Source: Chondrilla cf. caribensis
Lineage: Eukaryota; Porifera; Demospongiae; Chondrillida; Chondrillidae
Length of the DNA: 64,000 nt
Direction of reading: 5' to 3'
Assembly: GCA_964020155.1 (NCBI GenBank)
Contig: OZ026566.1
Span: forward strand, 1,135,001 to 1,199,000
The notes under the pieces are model-generated. The model did no database searches. It was not told the origin of the DNA and worked only from the letters and a program-made list of their open reading frames with translations. The position numbers and the translations under genes were made by a program. Below are positions 34,703 to 46,085 of this stretch, piece after piece (position 1 is the stretch's first letter; every line of letters begins with the position of its first letter).

Positions 34703-34818
34703 TAAGCTTAAGTCTGTGGTTGATGTATTTCTCATTAGCATTGTTGTCATGTTGTTGTTGTTGTTGTTGTTGATTTGTTGTTAAAGTTTTGTTAATTGTA
34801 TGCAACTTCCATTGTATA

Positions 34819-35215
34819 CAACACAGTTACTGGTGTCCAGGCCCGATTGTGAGCCTGGAGCTCGAGGTACTTGTCGGAGGATTCATGGTTGTAGCAACTA
34901 TTCGTGTCCTGGTCACGTAAGAGGAGTTGTGTTCCGTTTTTCAAAGATTCGAGTGTGTGTTTAGCAGAGGAATGAATTGTCTACTGGTTTGTAGTTGGAG
35001 TGTTGGGACTTCGACACTACGTACGTATAAGCGAACATTGCATGACAATCAGGAAATCCAATGTTCAGAGATTATCACTGTGAGTGGAAGCATTATCAGT
35101 ATAAAAATTTCAACTTTGTCCTCACCTTCACACAATCTTCTACATATCTGTCCACTGAGATTGTGCAAACTTGTATGAGGTGGTAGTGAGGTTGTGGGAG
35201 ATGCCTATAAGACTG
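34819..35215. repeat. Q-unit repeat, copy 1
   Basis: Contains TCGAGGTACTTGTCGGAGGA, TGGTTGTAGCAACTATTCGT and TTTCAACTTTGTCCTCACCT. Other copies are at 37150, 40405, 51070 (part) and 51765. A short frame in several copies reads GARGTCRRIHGCSNYSCPGHA, but it is interrupted in all. Origin unknown. Confidence 0.65.
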
Positions 35216-35544
35216 TAAAAGCTTGTACAACCATAGTGTAGTTGTCAGCATTGCTTCTCCCATGCCATCATCTTTTGTGGATCGAATAGGATGGCTGACC
35301 TTCTAGTACTGTAGTCCGTGTACTGTAGTCCAATGTACTGTAGTCCATTGTACACTGAAGCTGATGTCCAATATGTAACATCCTTGTCATTCAATTACTT
35401 CCTGAATCATTATGTAATTATATATATTATAGTTAATCACTGTACCTCACACATACAAGCCTATGCTACCATGCCCATGTGAGAGAGTGCTATTGTATCT
35501 TATGCATTTGGTGTACAGTCAGTGCTTTGTACATTAATCTCAGA

Positions 35545-35815
35545 ACACATGACCATGTAGTCTCTGAGAAGGAATTTGTTACTTCGTTTGTACCCAAAGA
35601 GCGAATAGCAACAGGTGTACCCGTGCCAGGCCCTAGGGAGTACAGTGGAATGGAGACAGTAACTGTATCTCCACTTTGATCCCCCTCAGTCTTGTAGAAT
35701 AGGAAACCTTCAAAGACCTGTTAATGGTCCATATCAAATACACTGAGGCCATCCTAGTGCCAGCCTACACACTCTGTTATTCACTCCTCCTCTGTGGTCA
35801 CGTACACACCATACT
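35545..35815. repeat. R-unit repeat, copy 4
   Basis: R-unit core from GACCATGTAGTCTCTGAGAA to CTGTGGTCACGTACACACCA, followed by GTACTGTAGTCCATGTACTG repeats at about 35895-35945. Confidence 0.7.
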
Positions 35816-37149
35816 GTTGTTATGAGCATCACTTTTCTCATAACATCATCTTTCATGGATCAAAGAGGGTGGCTGACCTTCTAGTAGTCCTGTAGTCCGT
35901 GTACTGTAGTCCATGTACTGCAGTCTGTGTAGTGTAGTCCATTGTACACTGAAGCTGATGTCCAATATGTAATGTCCTTGTGCTTCAATTACGTATACTT
36001 CCTGAATCATTATTTAATCATTTTCATTTTCTATCTTATATGTTGCACAATAATTCCAAGTCAAACATCACATCCATATTCATTATTGTGTAAATTTACT
36101 AATGGACTTCATCTATCTTCTCATATATACATGTAGATACTGCATGTTTGTGGCCATGTCTACATTGTCTCACTGACATTATGTAGCACCTTTTACAAGT
36201 GGTTTCATATTTTATAATTTGAAAGTGACCTCCATTGCTAGCCGTACATCACACAAGTGCCACTATGACAGTCATGCAAAGTTGCTTAGTGAGTATTTCC
36301 AAAGGCACACCAAATGCTTTTAGTCTTCTTTATTAGATGTACTTTTAGGTGAATATAGTGTATAGTGAGCTAGGTACTGAGTGAGTGTACCATGTCTACT
36401 AATTACAATGAAGTGGATGTACGTATGATAATCAGCTATGGATAGGGTATTTATCATAACAGTTACTGAAGTGAGTTGTCATCATGATGTTCACACTGTG
36501 ATTATAAATGCTAATACATGCATGTAGTGTGTTATGAAGTATATTACCTATATGCAACATAATTATTTTATACACACACATGTGCATGCACATTACATAT
36601 TTTTATGCAACACTTCAATACTGCAACTATTAATATTTATGAAAGTATGCATTCCATGTGCAGATAACAATGCTTACCTTTAATGTGGCAGTTTGAATGT
36701 ACTATCCCTGAACTGATGCAAGAGATATGAGGCAAAGTTGATTGGTGTATGTATGTGCAGTACAATCATATCTACTTTCTTTATTGTTCTGTTTAAAATT
36801 CAATGAACATACTTATGTGGCTGTATTATGTAGTATGAATAGAATTAATATAGCTCTAGTGTAAAAAGTGCATGTTATTGTGCAATCCTGTATAGTAAAA
36901 TGGCAAAAATATATACCTATAATAGTTCCTTCTCCACACGTATTATGTGTATATAATAGTCTATATGTATTTGGAATAAGTGTATTTATTTAATTGGAAT
37001 TAAGGTACATATGCTCATAATTATTATATACTGTATAAATATTTATTAGATTATTAATTTGTCCTAATTTGTATTATTGTTGATTTCTGATGTATATAAA
37101 GGGTTGGCGTTCATTGAGTGTGTATATAACTAGAACCTATCCTCTGCAC
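35816..37149. other. AT-rich intergenic stretch, no gene seen
   Basis: Holds 14-bp CTGTAGTCCATGTA units near 35900 and a part (about 36690-36840) that is repeated near 39740, 50410 and 51390 (GTGGCAGTTTGAA, AAAATTCAATGAA). No coding region is recognised. Confidence 0.5.
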
Positions 37150-37560
37150 CACTACAGTTACTGGTGTGCATGGCTGATCGTGAACCGGGAGCTCGAGGTA
37201 CTTTTCGGAGGATCCATGGTTGTAGCAACTATTCGTGTCCTGGTCATGCAGAAAGAGCTGTGTACCATGTTACCAAGTTGCTGAGATTTGAGTGTGCAGT
37301 TCACCGAGGGATTAAATTGGTATGTAGTTTAAGTGTTAGGACTTTGAACCTACGTACGTCTAAGCGAACACTGACAAACAGGAAAAGCCATGATTATCAC
37401 TGTGGGTGAAAGTGTTATCCCATATAAGAATTTCAACTTTGTCCTTACCTTCACACAACCTTCTACATATCCGTCCACCAAGGTCGTACAAACTTATATG
37501 AGGTTGTAGTGAGGTTGTAGGAGATGCCTATAAGGTTGTAGAAGCTTGTACATGGTCGCT
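37150..37560. repeat. Q-unit repeat, copy 2
   Basis: CAGTTACTGGTGTGCATGGC through GAGGATCCATGGTTGTAGCA and on to GGAGATGCCTATAAGGTTGT matches the other Q units. Confidence 0.65.
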
Positions 37561-37695
37561 ACCATGGTTGCTACAACTTTGTTTACAGTTTCAGTTCCTA
37601 GGTTGTGACACGGTTGTTACAAGCTTCAGTATAATTATTATTGTCAAGGATAATAACACATGTGTAGTGTAGTCCATATATAATGTAGACTGTTA

Positions 37696-37897
37696 CTAGA
37701 TCTGTTGGCATGATGGAGCAGGGGTGGCAAATGTCCTAGCAAGCTCAGGATGACAACTTGGAAGGTCCTTGTTGTAGCTGAGGGTCTGGTTGACTTTCTT
37801 CATGATGTTCTCCTCTAGTTCCAGTTGTATGTCTTTCTTGACCTCTTTGACTTCAGTGTAAGATAGGGAGAATGTTCCCGGAGGACCAGGTAGTCCA
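37696..37897 (-). pseudogene. Lectin-like family fragment 3 (collagen/linker part of a copy C-type gene)
   Basis: Matches the part of copy C at about 32188-32392: the collagen start (GGAGGACCAGGTAGTCC), the helical linker (GACCTCTTTGACTTCAGTGT) and the beginning of the fibrinogen-like domain. No signal peptide and no C-module remain. At the collagen side it runs into GGGGGTTCTTGGG and then a CGCGAAAATTTT element. Confidence 0.85.
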
Positions 37898-37929
37898 GAG
37901 GGGGTTCTTGGGGGATCTTACAGATACCA

Positions 37930-38062
37930 TTGTCGCAGATGCTGGCCAGATTCACGCGACAGAACAGCGAGAACGCCTAATTTGTGGATAAAATTTTCGC
38001 GGATGTTAGGCCAACCGCGAAATCCGTGAAAATTTTGTCCCACAAAAATTTCCCGCTATACG
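37930..38062. mobile_element. Truncated CGCGAAAATTTT element
   Basis: Contains AAATTTTCGCGGATGTTAGG, GAAAATTTTGTCCCAC and ends TTTCCCGCTATACGG. It is the reverse orientation of part of the complete element at 60581-60786 and lacks one end. Confidence 0.65.
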
Positions 38063-38182
38063 GTCTGTTATGGTTTCCATAGAAGTAACATGCTGTAGTC
38101 ATTCTATTTTATGTGGATTTTGCAAAACGTATACAAATGAACAATAAATTCACAAAGTTAATACTGTCTCCTATATGTGATT

Positions 38183-38271
38183 TGTACATGTACCTCAGGT
38201 TGGTAGTATTGTGTGTACATGTACCTCAGGTTGGTGGTATTGTGTGTACATGTAACAGGTTGGTAGTATTG
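38183..38271. repeat. 31-bp minisatellite array, about 3 units
   Basis: Units of TGTGTACATGTACCTCAGGT plus TGGTAGTATTG in tandem. Confidence 0.9.
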
Positions 38272-38569
38272 AAACACACCATGCAGATTTCACACACCTT
38301 TCTTATTTATGTACAACTGTTGGCATAAATGCACACTGTATTGAAATGACCCTATATTTTTTCATGCATTACTACATTCCAAGTACACATGTGATGGTCT
38401 CCATCATGTAGGCTTCAATTCCATCTTTCTCTCAATTTTATGTGTACACATGTGAGTGTTGTTGTTAGTGGTGTACCTCACACATGCAAACCTATGCTAC
38501 CATACCCATGTGAGAGAGTGCTATTGTATCTTGTGCATTTGGTGTACAGTCAATGCTATGTACATTAAT

Positions 38570-39010
38570 CTCAGAACACGTGACCATGTAGTCTTTGCAT
38601 GAGAATGGAATTTGCACTTCATTTCTACTTGAAGAGCAAATAGCAACAGGTGTACCCAGCAATGATGTTAGCTCCACCTCAATCTGCCTCGTACTTGTAG
38701 AACACAGTGTCCTAACTCTCTTTGTATAGACATGTTCAATGAGCAGTTACGTATAGCTGTTCATATTCTAAAACATGCTAGGATCCCAGGTGTACAGTGG
38801 AAAGATAACAGTAACTGTAGCTCCACTCTGATCCCCCTCAGTCTTGTACAATGAGAAACCTTTAAAGACCTGTTAATAGTCCATATAATAGCTGTTAACA
38901 CCTCAAGTATCACATTCAAGACTCTGAGGGCATCCCAGTATCAGCCTACACAGTCTGTTATTCACTCCTCCTCTGTGGTCACATACCACAGAGGAGGAGT
39001 GAATAATATA
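38570..39010. repeat. R-unit repeat, copy 5, with a perfect hairpin
   Basis: Long-form R unit. Near its right end 38958-38979 and 38985-39006 are exact 22-bp inverted copies around CACAT, a local inverted duplication not present in the other R units. Confidence 0.7.
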
Positions 39011-39237
39011 GTGTAGTAGTCAGCATTACCACTGTCATATGATCTTAACCATTTAAAATTCAGTTTATGACTTTGCCAATGCATGGGTGATTTTCAGTTG
39101 TTTATGTATAATAGAGTGTATAATTAGGATTTTGCACCTCTTAACATGAAACAAACATTGTCACATGTACTTAACTAAGTGTATTCCCATTGAATCCCAG
39201 TATGTGATTGTACATATACTGTACACTGTTCACTAAG

Positions 39238-39271
39238 ACACACATGCACGCATGCACACACACGCACACAC

Positions 39272-39332
<61 letters not shown>

Positions 39333-39341
39333 ACACCACAC

Positions 39342-39395
<54 letters not shown>

Positions 39396-39436
39396 ACCAC
39401 ACACACACCACACACACACCACACACGTGCGCACAC
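39238..39436. repeat. CA-rich microsatellite
   Basis: (CA)n with CCACAC interruptions, directly before GPCR-tail fragment 3. Confidence 0.9.
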
Positions 39437-39640
39437 ACTTTCCCTCATGCCATGATCCAGGGTCTCTGTACTATCATTTCTACATCATACTGGCTTGAGA
39501 GAGACTGGTTAGACTGTACAAGAAGAAAGACATTATTCAGGAAAACAGCATAACACCAACTCTCCCTCATGGAACGTACAGTCTGGGAACAAGTCCATTT
39601 ATCAGTACTTCCAAGCAGAACCTAGTGGAGGAGGAATTAC
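39437..39640 (+). pseudogene. GPCR-tail fragment 3 (exon 32)
   Basis: CATGATCCAG then GGTCTCTGTACTATCATTTC follows exon 32 to TCCAAGCAGAACCTAGTGGA. It carries the same TGA-creating change as fragments 2 and 4 (CTTGAGAGAGA) and has lost the exon 32 donor (GAGGAATTACATC). Confidence 0.85.
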
Positions 39641-40404
39641 ATCTGTGATTGATGTATCTCTCATTATCTTTATCATTGTGTTGTTGTCATAACAGTTGTT
39701 CATTTTATGCATTTCATGTGTTGATGGCAATGCCTGCAGCAAATGTGGCAGTTTGAACGTGCTCTGAACTGATGCAAAAGATATTAGGCAAAGTTGAATG
39801 GTGTATGTATGTGCAGTACAAGCATAATATGCACTTTTCTGTATTGTTCTGTTTAAAATTCAATGAATATACTTACATGGCTGTATTATGTAGTATGAAT
39901 ATATTTAAAATTAATGTAGCTTTAATGTCTCTATTTCCCGCCTAGTGCAGTGTGATAATAAAGTTGGTTATATCCCGTACCCTCTGACGATCTTGCTATG
40001 TACGCGACACTTGCTTGTAGTATATACCCACACTACATTTTTCCTACCATAGTATAACCACGTACCAGCACCGGCTGGAACACATAGATTCCTTGGTAAT
40101 ACGGGTGCCGGCCCCTGCCCCCGGCCTGGTGACCTTTGACCTCTCATCACGGATTAATCTTTGATTAAAATACATCCAGTGTAAAAGGCGCATTATTGCG
40201 CAATCATATAATAAAATGGTGAACATACCTAGCTAGTTAAATATTCGCTATTCAGAATTCATGCAATATAACGTGTATATATTAATTTTAATTGGAATGA
40301 AGGTATGATTAATCGCGTTATTATGATAGATTTGTCCTAATTAGCAATGTTATTAATTTCAGATGTATACACAGCTTTGGCGTTCATTGAATGTATGCCA
40401 CCGC

Positions 40405-40800
40405 TACAGTTACTGGTGTGCATGGCTGATCGTGAACCGGGAGCTCGAGGTACTTGTCGGAGGATCCATGGTTGTAGCAGCTATTCATGTCCTGGTCACG
40501 CAGGAGTTGTGTGTTGTGTTACCAAGTTGCTGAGATTCTGTTGGCCAAGGAATTAATTGTCTACTGGTTGTAGTTTAAAGTGTTAGGACTTTGAAGCTAC
40601 ATACGTATAAGCGAACATTGACAAACAGGAAACCCCGTGTTAAGAGATTATCACTGTGAGTGGAAGTGTTATCCCATATGAAATTTTCAACTTTGTCCTT
40701 ACCTCCACACAACCTTTTACATATCCATCCTCCAAGGTTATACAAGCTTGTATATATTAGCTGGTAATAAGGTTGCTGGAGCTGCCCATAAGGCTGTAGA
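40405..40800. repeat. Q-unit repeat, copy 3
   Basis: CAGTTACTGGTGTGCATGGC and GAGGTACTTGTCGGAGGATC as in the other copies. Part of the segmental duplication 39175-41873 / 49905-53103. Confidence 0.65.
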
Positions 40801-41650
40801 AGCATAGATCCTACAACCCCTGGATTGGAAACTGACCGCCCACGCATGTACAAGACTTGTCCTGGTGTATAATTTAATCATGAAGTGAATGCTTGTGAAT
40901 ACAATTATATGGGCTGCTGTTGTGTAAACCAGGGCTGGATATAGAAAGTTCAGACTGTAATTTCAGGAATTGGGAGCCTGTATGTTTAGAAAATGGTGTA
41001 GCAGTACACAAAAGGAAAATTGCCAATTTGAATGATACCAAACACAAGATATTTCAACAAATGAACTGATGTCAGGCTGGTACACAGTGTACAACAGTAT
41101 TAGGAGACATTTGACTTTGTTGTAAACGTTAAAAGAGCTACAGGCACAAAGTTGCACATCAGTACATGACACAAGGTGTTCTCTTCCACATGTATTAGAC
41201 TTTATAGCAATGCATTTAACCGGTACCCTGATGACATGAAATGGTACAAACCAAAGATTTTGTCTTAATTCTTTGTTCTCCTATAATAAAGAAATCTTTC
41301 CTTCTACCCTTTGACAAATATGTGGTCTACGCAATTGCTGAACATTCGTAGGTGACGTATAACCCATTTGATTGTTTTTAAAATGTCTATATATATTTTG
41401 TGAAAAACGATTTATGTGAACCAACTATCATTTTCCTGATTGATTTGTGCAAGACGAGCCTCGCAACAAGATATGATGATGTCATCGATAATTATTACAT
41501 GATATATATCATGTAAACAATAGTAAATTTATACGTAATCCAAGGGTTTCCAATCCAGGGGTTGTAGGATCTATGGTAGGAGCTTGTATAAACATATGTA
41601 GATGCTACAACCTTGTTCACCATTTCAGTTCCCAGGTTTTCAGTATTGAC

Positions 41651-41873
41651 TGTGTATACATGTACCTCAGGTTGGTGGTATTGTGTGTACATGTACCTCA
41701 GGTTGGTAGTATTGTGTGTACATGTACCTCAGGTTGGTAGTATTGTGTGTATATGTATCTCAGGTTGGTAGTATTGTGTGTACATGTACCTCAGGCTGGT
41801 AGTATTGTGTGTATATGTATCTCAGGTTGGTGGTATTGTGTGTACATGTACCTCAGGTTGGTAGTATTGTGTA
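41651..41873. repeat. 31-bp minisatellite array, about 7 units
   Basis: Seven tandem copies of ACATGTACCTCAGGTTGGTA plus GTATTGTGTGT, with single-base variants (GGTGGT, TATGTATCT). Confidence 0.95.
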
Positions 41874-41927
41874 CATTACATACATTGTTCATACTATTTC
41901 ATTTTTCATAAGATCTCGAACTAGACG

Positions 41928-42479
41928 GTCTAGCCCGAATAGCAATTAGTTCACACCTTGGTATTACCCGACCACAAATTGTGCAAGATGGTGGGTCCTC
42001 CTTCAAGTGGGTGAAGTCAAGCATGCAAACTGTAGTTGCTGAAGCTATCCTGTCGATTGTGCAAGCGACTTCTTCGGACTTTTCATCACGCATATGCTCC
42101 GAATGCAGTGAATAACACCAAAGGGATGATTTCCAATTGATACGATATATTTTGATAGATTTGCCCTACCCAGTTGGTAGGCAAACTATGTTGTGCTTCC
42201 CAACAATTACACTAGTAATATCTGATGTCTGTTTACTCGACAATAGTATGTCCTCCCGAAAATTTTATCCTCCCACTTGATCTTTCTATCTTTGGTGAAG
42301 TGCGACGAATGATTCCCTCTATTCTTTATAATGGAAATTAGCCCTTCCCTGTATATAACAGCTTCAGCAGGCAGTGATGTCATTAATCAAAAACCTTTGA
42401 CCAAATTCTGGTCAAGGATCATTTCATTGGCCAATAGTCATGAGGCTGAGGTGTGAACTAATTGCTATTCGGGCTAGAC
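41928..42479. mobile_element. Element with 31-bp perfect terminal inverted repeats
   Basis: GTCTAGCCCGAATAGCAATT and on (41928-41958) is exactly inverted at 42449-42479. The left flank ATACTATTTCATTTTTCATA is also found next to the minisatellite at about 46355, where this element is absent, so it is an insertion. A short - strand frame near 41900-42090 has a CTICG-type knuckle but no recognisable transposase. Probably non-autonomous. Confidence 0.65.
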
Positions 42480-42540
42480 TGTTTCCCGCTCTTAGCACCC
42501 GTAGGGTCCGTGTGTGGGGATGGGCTAGCTAGCCAGAATA

Positions 42541-42620
42541 TGTGTGTACATGTACCTCAGGTTAGTAGTATTGTGTGTACATGAATTACCTCAATTTGGT
42601 AATATTGTGTACATGTATTT
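42541..42620. repeat. 31-bp minisatellite, two diverged units
   Basis: ACATGTACCTCAGGTTAGTA and a degenerate second unit, just right of the TIR element. Confidence 0.7.
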
Positions 42621-43330
42621 GCCTGTTCAATGTACTCAAAGTTTTATGTATGTATGTAAACAGTTTATGATCACTTGTTTGTTGAAGGGTATCCACTTAC
42701 TAAAAATATTGTAAGACTTAGTACTTACATCTACTATACTACATACGTATACTAAGTATCTTCATTGTTCACACTCGCTTCCATAGATTTGTTCATCTGG
42801 TAGAGAACTTCATGCGCAGAATGTCCCATGCAAATGGATGTGATGATTTTGAATTTGAAATGCATGCAGTGTTTTGATTGGTGCTCAATCAGCATCCATA
42901 TAACATATGACGTTCACGTCTCAAGCAATGTATCACCTTTAGTCCTGTATGTCAGCCATTTATGTCCAATGGCATATGTTATATATCACGTATAGTATTA
43001 TTATCCTGCATTATTTGCCTGCTGAGAATTTCCTGCTAACGTGTGAATTTGTGTTATGTATTATTCAATGCTTGAAATTAGTGCATGCAGGATGGGTGAT
43101 ATGCAATAGTACTATGAAGTGTATAATAATATGTTAATGATGCAGTTGACTTAATCTCACACTACATGCTAAATAAGACTGTGACTGATATTGAATGGTT
43201 TGATGTGACATGGATCATTGAAGCAAAGCTACTAGAGTCCTACAGTGCTGTAATAGAGAACAATGTGTTGTGTATGTATGCAGGGATAACAGTGGGTGTG
43301 GCTTCAGACTATTGTGCTTGAATGAGCTCA
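42621..43330. other. Intergenic stretch before copy D, no gene seen
   Basis: Its right part (GGATCATTGAAGCAAAGCTA, GAGAACAATGTGTTGTGTAT) is repeated at about 25690-25770 before the end of copy A. Its start is also repeated at the right edge of the window (63940-64000). Confidence 0.65.
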
Positions 43331-44443
43331 TTACTGAAGGTAAATCTCTAGGAGCTCCAGGTACAGGTCTTCATCACTGGTGGATTGATCAGCACACAGA
43401 CGCACTTCAATGTCTCCCTCCACTTCCTGTGGTAGGGTACGACAGAACCAGGGCATTCCAGGTTGTGCACAGCAGTTGTTACCAGTACCACAACCCTCTC
43501 CATCCCATAGAGTATCATTTATAAACACAGTATTAAGTATATCACTTATATCACTTGGTTGAAATTGTCCAGCTCTCCCCGACTCACAATAGTAGTGATC
43601 CCCAACAAATGAAGGAGGAGCTGGTCCTGGGTACTTGGCACATGGACAGTTCCAATCAGGATGGTTTACATCATCAGAAAATCCCACAGCATAGGTCCAT
43701 ATGTGCTTTCTAGGAGACCCGTATGTTATAGACATACCTTCAACGTAGTAGGAGTTGATGTCATCAGGGGGCTCAAAACTGGAAGGTGATCCTCTCTGAT
43801 ACCCAATAGCTTGTCCACACACTTTATTGTATTTCAGCCCATGAGTGGAGAAGGTAACTGACGAACAGCTAGCATTGGCACTGATATCTCCCCTTGCACA
43901 TAGATTCTTAGGTGAATTAACCAGCCTGAAAGTACCTGGACAAATAGCTCCATCTTCAGTCATGTTGATGTACACTACTCTTGTCCAACCTTTAGAGCCG
44001 GAATGCCGATTGTCCATGTCACAATAAACACGTACTGAAGTAGTCTCATTCCCATCTCTACCGACAATCCAGTACAGACCAGATGGTGTAGATTGTTCAC
44101 ATTGATAGATGTGGAGACATGACATGGCTGGTGTAGAGCGGTTTCTTCCAAGGTCTTGAGAACAGTTGAAGTCGTTGACCCTTTTCCTCAGTTCCTCGGT
44201 AAGTGAATCCACATCAATAGTTGGTATTTGTTCTTGAAGGTCTTTAGTAATGGCAATGAGTTCGCTGTAGGAGAATGTTCCCGGAGGACCCTGTGGTCCG
44301 TCCCTCCCTGGTGCTCCATCTCGACCATCACGTCCAGGCAGTCCTGGTACTACAGGACAGTTTCCCTCAGATCGAGCAGTTGTCACAGTCAGCACCAGGT
44401 TGAGGAGGAAGAGAAGTAGGATAGAGGACATGACTTGTTCCAT
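43331..44443 (-). CDS. Secreted collagen-like/fibrinogen-like Cys-rich protein, copy D (370 aa)
   Basis: N-module type alpha almost as in copy A: signal peptide MEQVMSSILLLFLLNLVL..., collagen run GLPGRDGRDGAPGRDGPQG, linker, fibrinogen-like start with SGLYWIVGRDGNETTSV and YCDMDNRHSGSKGWTRVVYI. The C-module is type II as in copy B (GLKYNKVCGQAIGYQRGSPS, SYYVEGMSITYGSPRKHIW, CPCAKYPGPAPPSFVGDHYY), with an insert FQPSDISDILNT before FINDTLWDGEGCG. It ends LELLEIYLQ. The start is set at the ATG at 44441-44443; the longer open frame begins at a TTG. Alpha plus II makes it a mosaic of copies A and B. Secreted; binding role inferred. Confidence 0.9.
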   Translation of the reverse strand: MEQVMSSILLLFLLNLVLTVTTARSEGNCPVVPGLPGRDGRDGAPGRDGPQGPPGTFSYSELIAITKDLQEQIPTIDVDSLTEELRKRVNDFNCSQDLGRNRSTPAMSCLHIYQCEQSTPSGLYWIVGRDGNETTSVRVYCDMDNRHSGSKGWTRVVYINMTEDGAICPGTFRLVNSPKNLCARGDISANASCSSVTFSTHGLKYNKVCGQAIGYQRGSPSSFEPPDDINSYYVEGMSITYGSPRKHIWTYAVGFSDDVNHPDWNCPCAKYPGPAPPSFVGDHYYCESGRAGQFQPSDISDILNTVFINDTLWDGEGCGTGNNCCAQPGMPWFCRTLPQEVEGDIEVRLCADQSTSDEDLYLELLEIYLQ

Positions 44444-44500
44444 TATTGTCTTCAACTCTCAATCAGCAAGTAAACTGGTCAGTCAGACCTAAGTAGCTCT

Positions 44501-44508
44501 CTTTTATA
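44501..44508 (-). promoter_or_regulatory. TATA box of copy D
   Basis: TATAAAAG on the - strand, 58 bp before the ATG, in the same context as in copy A (AGAGAGCTACTTAGGTCTGA follows it). Confidence 0.65.
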
Positions 44509-44559
44509 GCTAATAGGAGAGTCTGTGGGCTGGATATGTGGTTAACTGGATACATTATG

Positions 44560-45049
44560 ACTGTATTTTAGACCATACAGTATATTAAGAGTATGAAAAT
44601 GTAATTAACCGTAAATCCCTTTTGATTGTCAGTGTAAAGAAGTATAGTCTTCCATGTGTCTTAGCCTGTATTGTAATGTAGTATACTTTATACCTCCTGC
44701 AGTGCATTTGTATTATAAAGAATAATGATAATAATAATAATAATACATATCGGTGTATATCATTGACATTGTAGCTGTCTACTGAATGGCATTTATTTAG
44801 TGTATTGTATGGAGTTCCCTATAATATGTAGGTGATAATACTGGTCGAGTACAAAGTAAGTACAGAGTGAGGAAATCTTCAAAAGACACTGCCTTTGACC
44901 CAATAGACTATTTGCTACTTTACAAATGTTAGAATTTTAATGACCTTAGTCTGTAGGGGGCTTCGTATCAATCCATGCAAGGTTCTCCCTACTTTGAGCT
45001 GATGGGCCTGCTTTAAATATATTATAATTATATATCATATTATAATATT
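44560..45049. other. Upstream flank of copy D, no gene seen
   Basis: AT-rich, with a short (AAT)n near 44724. The phrases CATTTGTATTATAAAGAATA and GACACTGCCTTTGACCCAAT recur near 46812 and 47515, showing tandem duplication of this flank. Confidence 0.55.
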
Positions 45050-45445
45050 TGTGGAAAGCATTCAGTGAACATTACCTCAATCCCCTCACACTTGTATAGA
45101 ATGTACCATCCCAACTGTTCTTGCTTGGAAATGTTGAATCTGTTGATGCATGTACAGGGCATACTTAATAAGATTAGTACCTGCAAGGACAAACAGGTCC
45201 TGGACCAGGAGTGCAATGGAATGATAATAAAACCATATTGCTCCACCTCAATCCCCCTCACTCATGTACATGACATCCCAGCTGTCCTTGTATAGACATG
45301 TTCATATGGTTGCTAACTGGTGTAGTGTGAGAACAAACAAGTGTACAGTGGAATGATAACAGTAACTGTTGCTCCACCTCAATCCTCCTCACGCTTGTAG
45401 AAAGACCAACCTCTGTAGACTATTGAATGGTTCACATGATAACTG
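45050..45445. repeat. R-unit-like repeat, copy 6
   Basis: Variant with three sub-blocks, each holding CTCCACCTCAATCC and an ACTTGTA phrase. It is repeated almost entirely at 47650-48050 and partly at 49016-49375. Confidence 0.6.
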
Positions 45446-46085
45446 TTGAGTACCACAGATATACGTACAATAATCTGACAACATGACAATGTGCTCTATT
45501 TGGTAACAATTTGTTAAGAATGTATTCCTTGAATGTAGGAAACACATGCACACATCCATGCACATATTACTATATATGCACGTACGTACACACACGTCTA
45601 CACACATATTCAATACAATCCTTCATTTGCAACCATTCATGTATCTATATGCAGATTTAACAATTGTACGTATGTAGTTATGAATTGAAAGCACTGAGGC
45701 TTTGAGAAAATGGCATACCTATGTGTCTTTGCTACATACGATATTCACGTTTCCAAGGACAAACACAAAGTACTGTAACAATTATTTAATGAAAGGTATA
45801 TTATATACTATAGATTTCCCCAACTTATTTGTTTTTGTAATATATACATGTATATATATGTAATATGTTTGAACATATATGTGACATATTACATGTATAA
45901 TACATGTATACATATGTAATTGCTAAAACCCATACAGCCACTGACAAGCAATGACCTCCTGACGATCAGTCATGGATGCCAGTTTATTAGGAAAGAAATT
46001 ATAGGGCATAACACACATCCAATCACAGAAATGAATAAGTCGGAGAAATCTATAGTATATATCTATATATCCATATATCATGATC

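Larger units (their letters stand above)
39175..41873. repeat. Segmental duplication, left copy
   Basis: From the CA tract through GPCR-tail fragment 3, a GC-rich patch (GGCCCCTGCCCCCGGCCTGG near 40110), Q unit 3 and a minisatellite array, this block is repeated in the same order and orientation at 49905-53103. The right copy holds an extra internal duplication. Confidence 0.8.

Noticed and set aside
41651..41873. Evenly spaced direct repeats that could suggest a CRISPR array
   Set aside because: The repeats are contiguous 31-bp units without unique spacers, in an animal genome. It is a minisatellite.
44453..44455. Longer start of copy D (MKTIMEQ...)
   Set aside because: The first codon is TTG, not ATG. 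The ATG at 44441-44443 matches the start of copies A and F and the 58-bp TATA distance.
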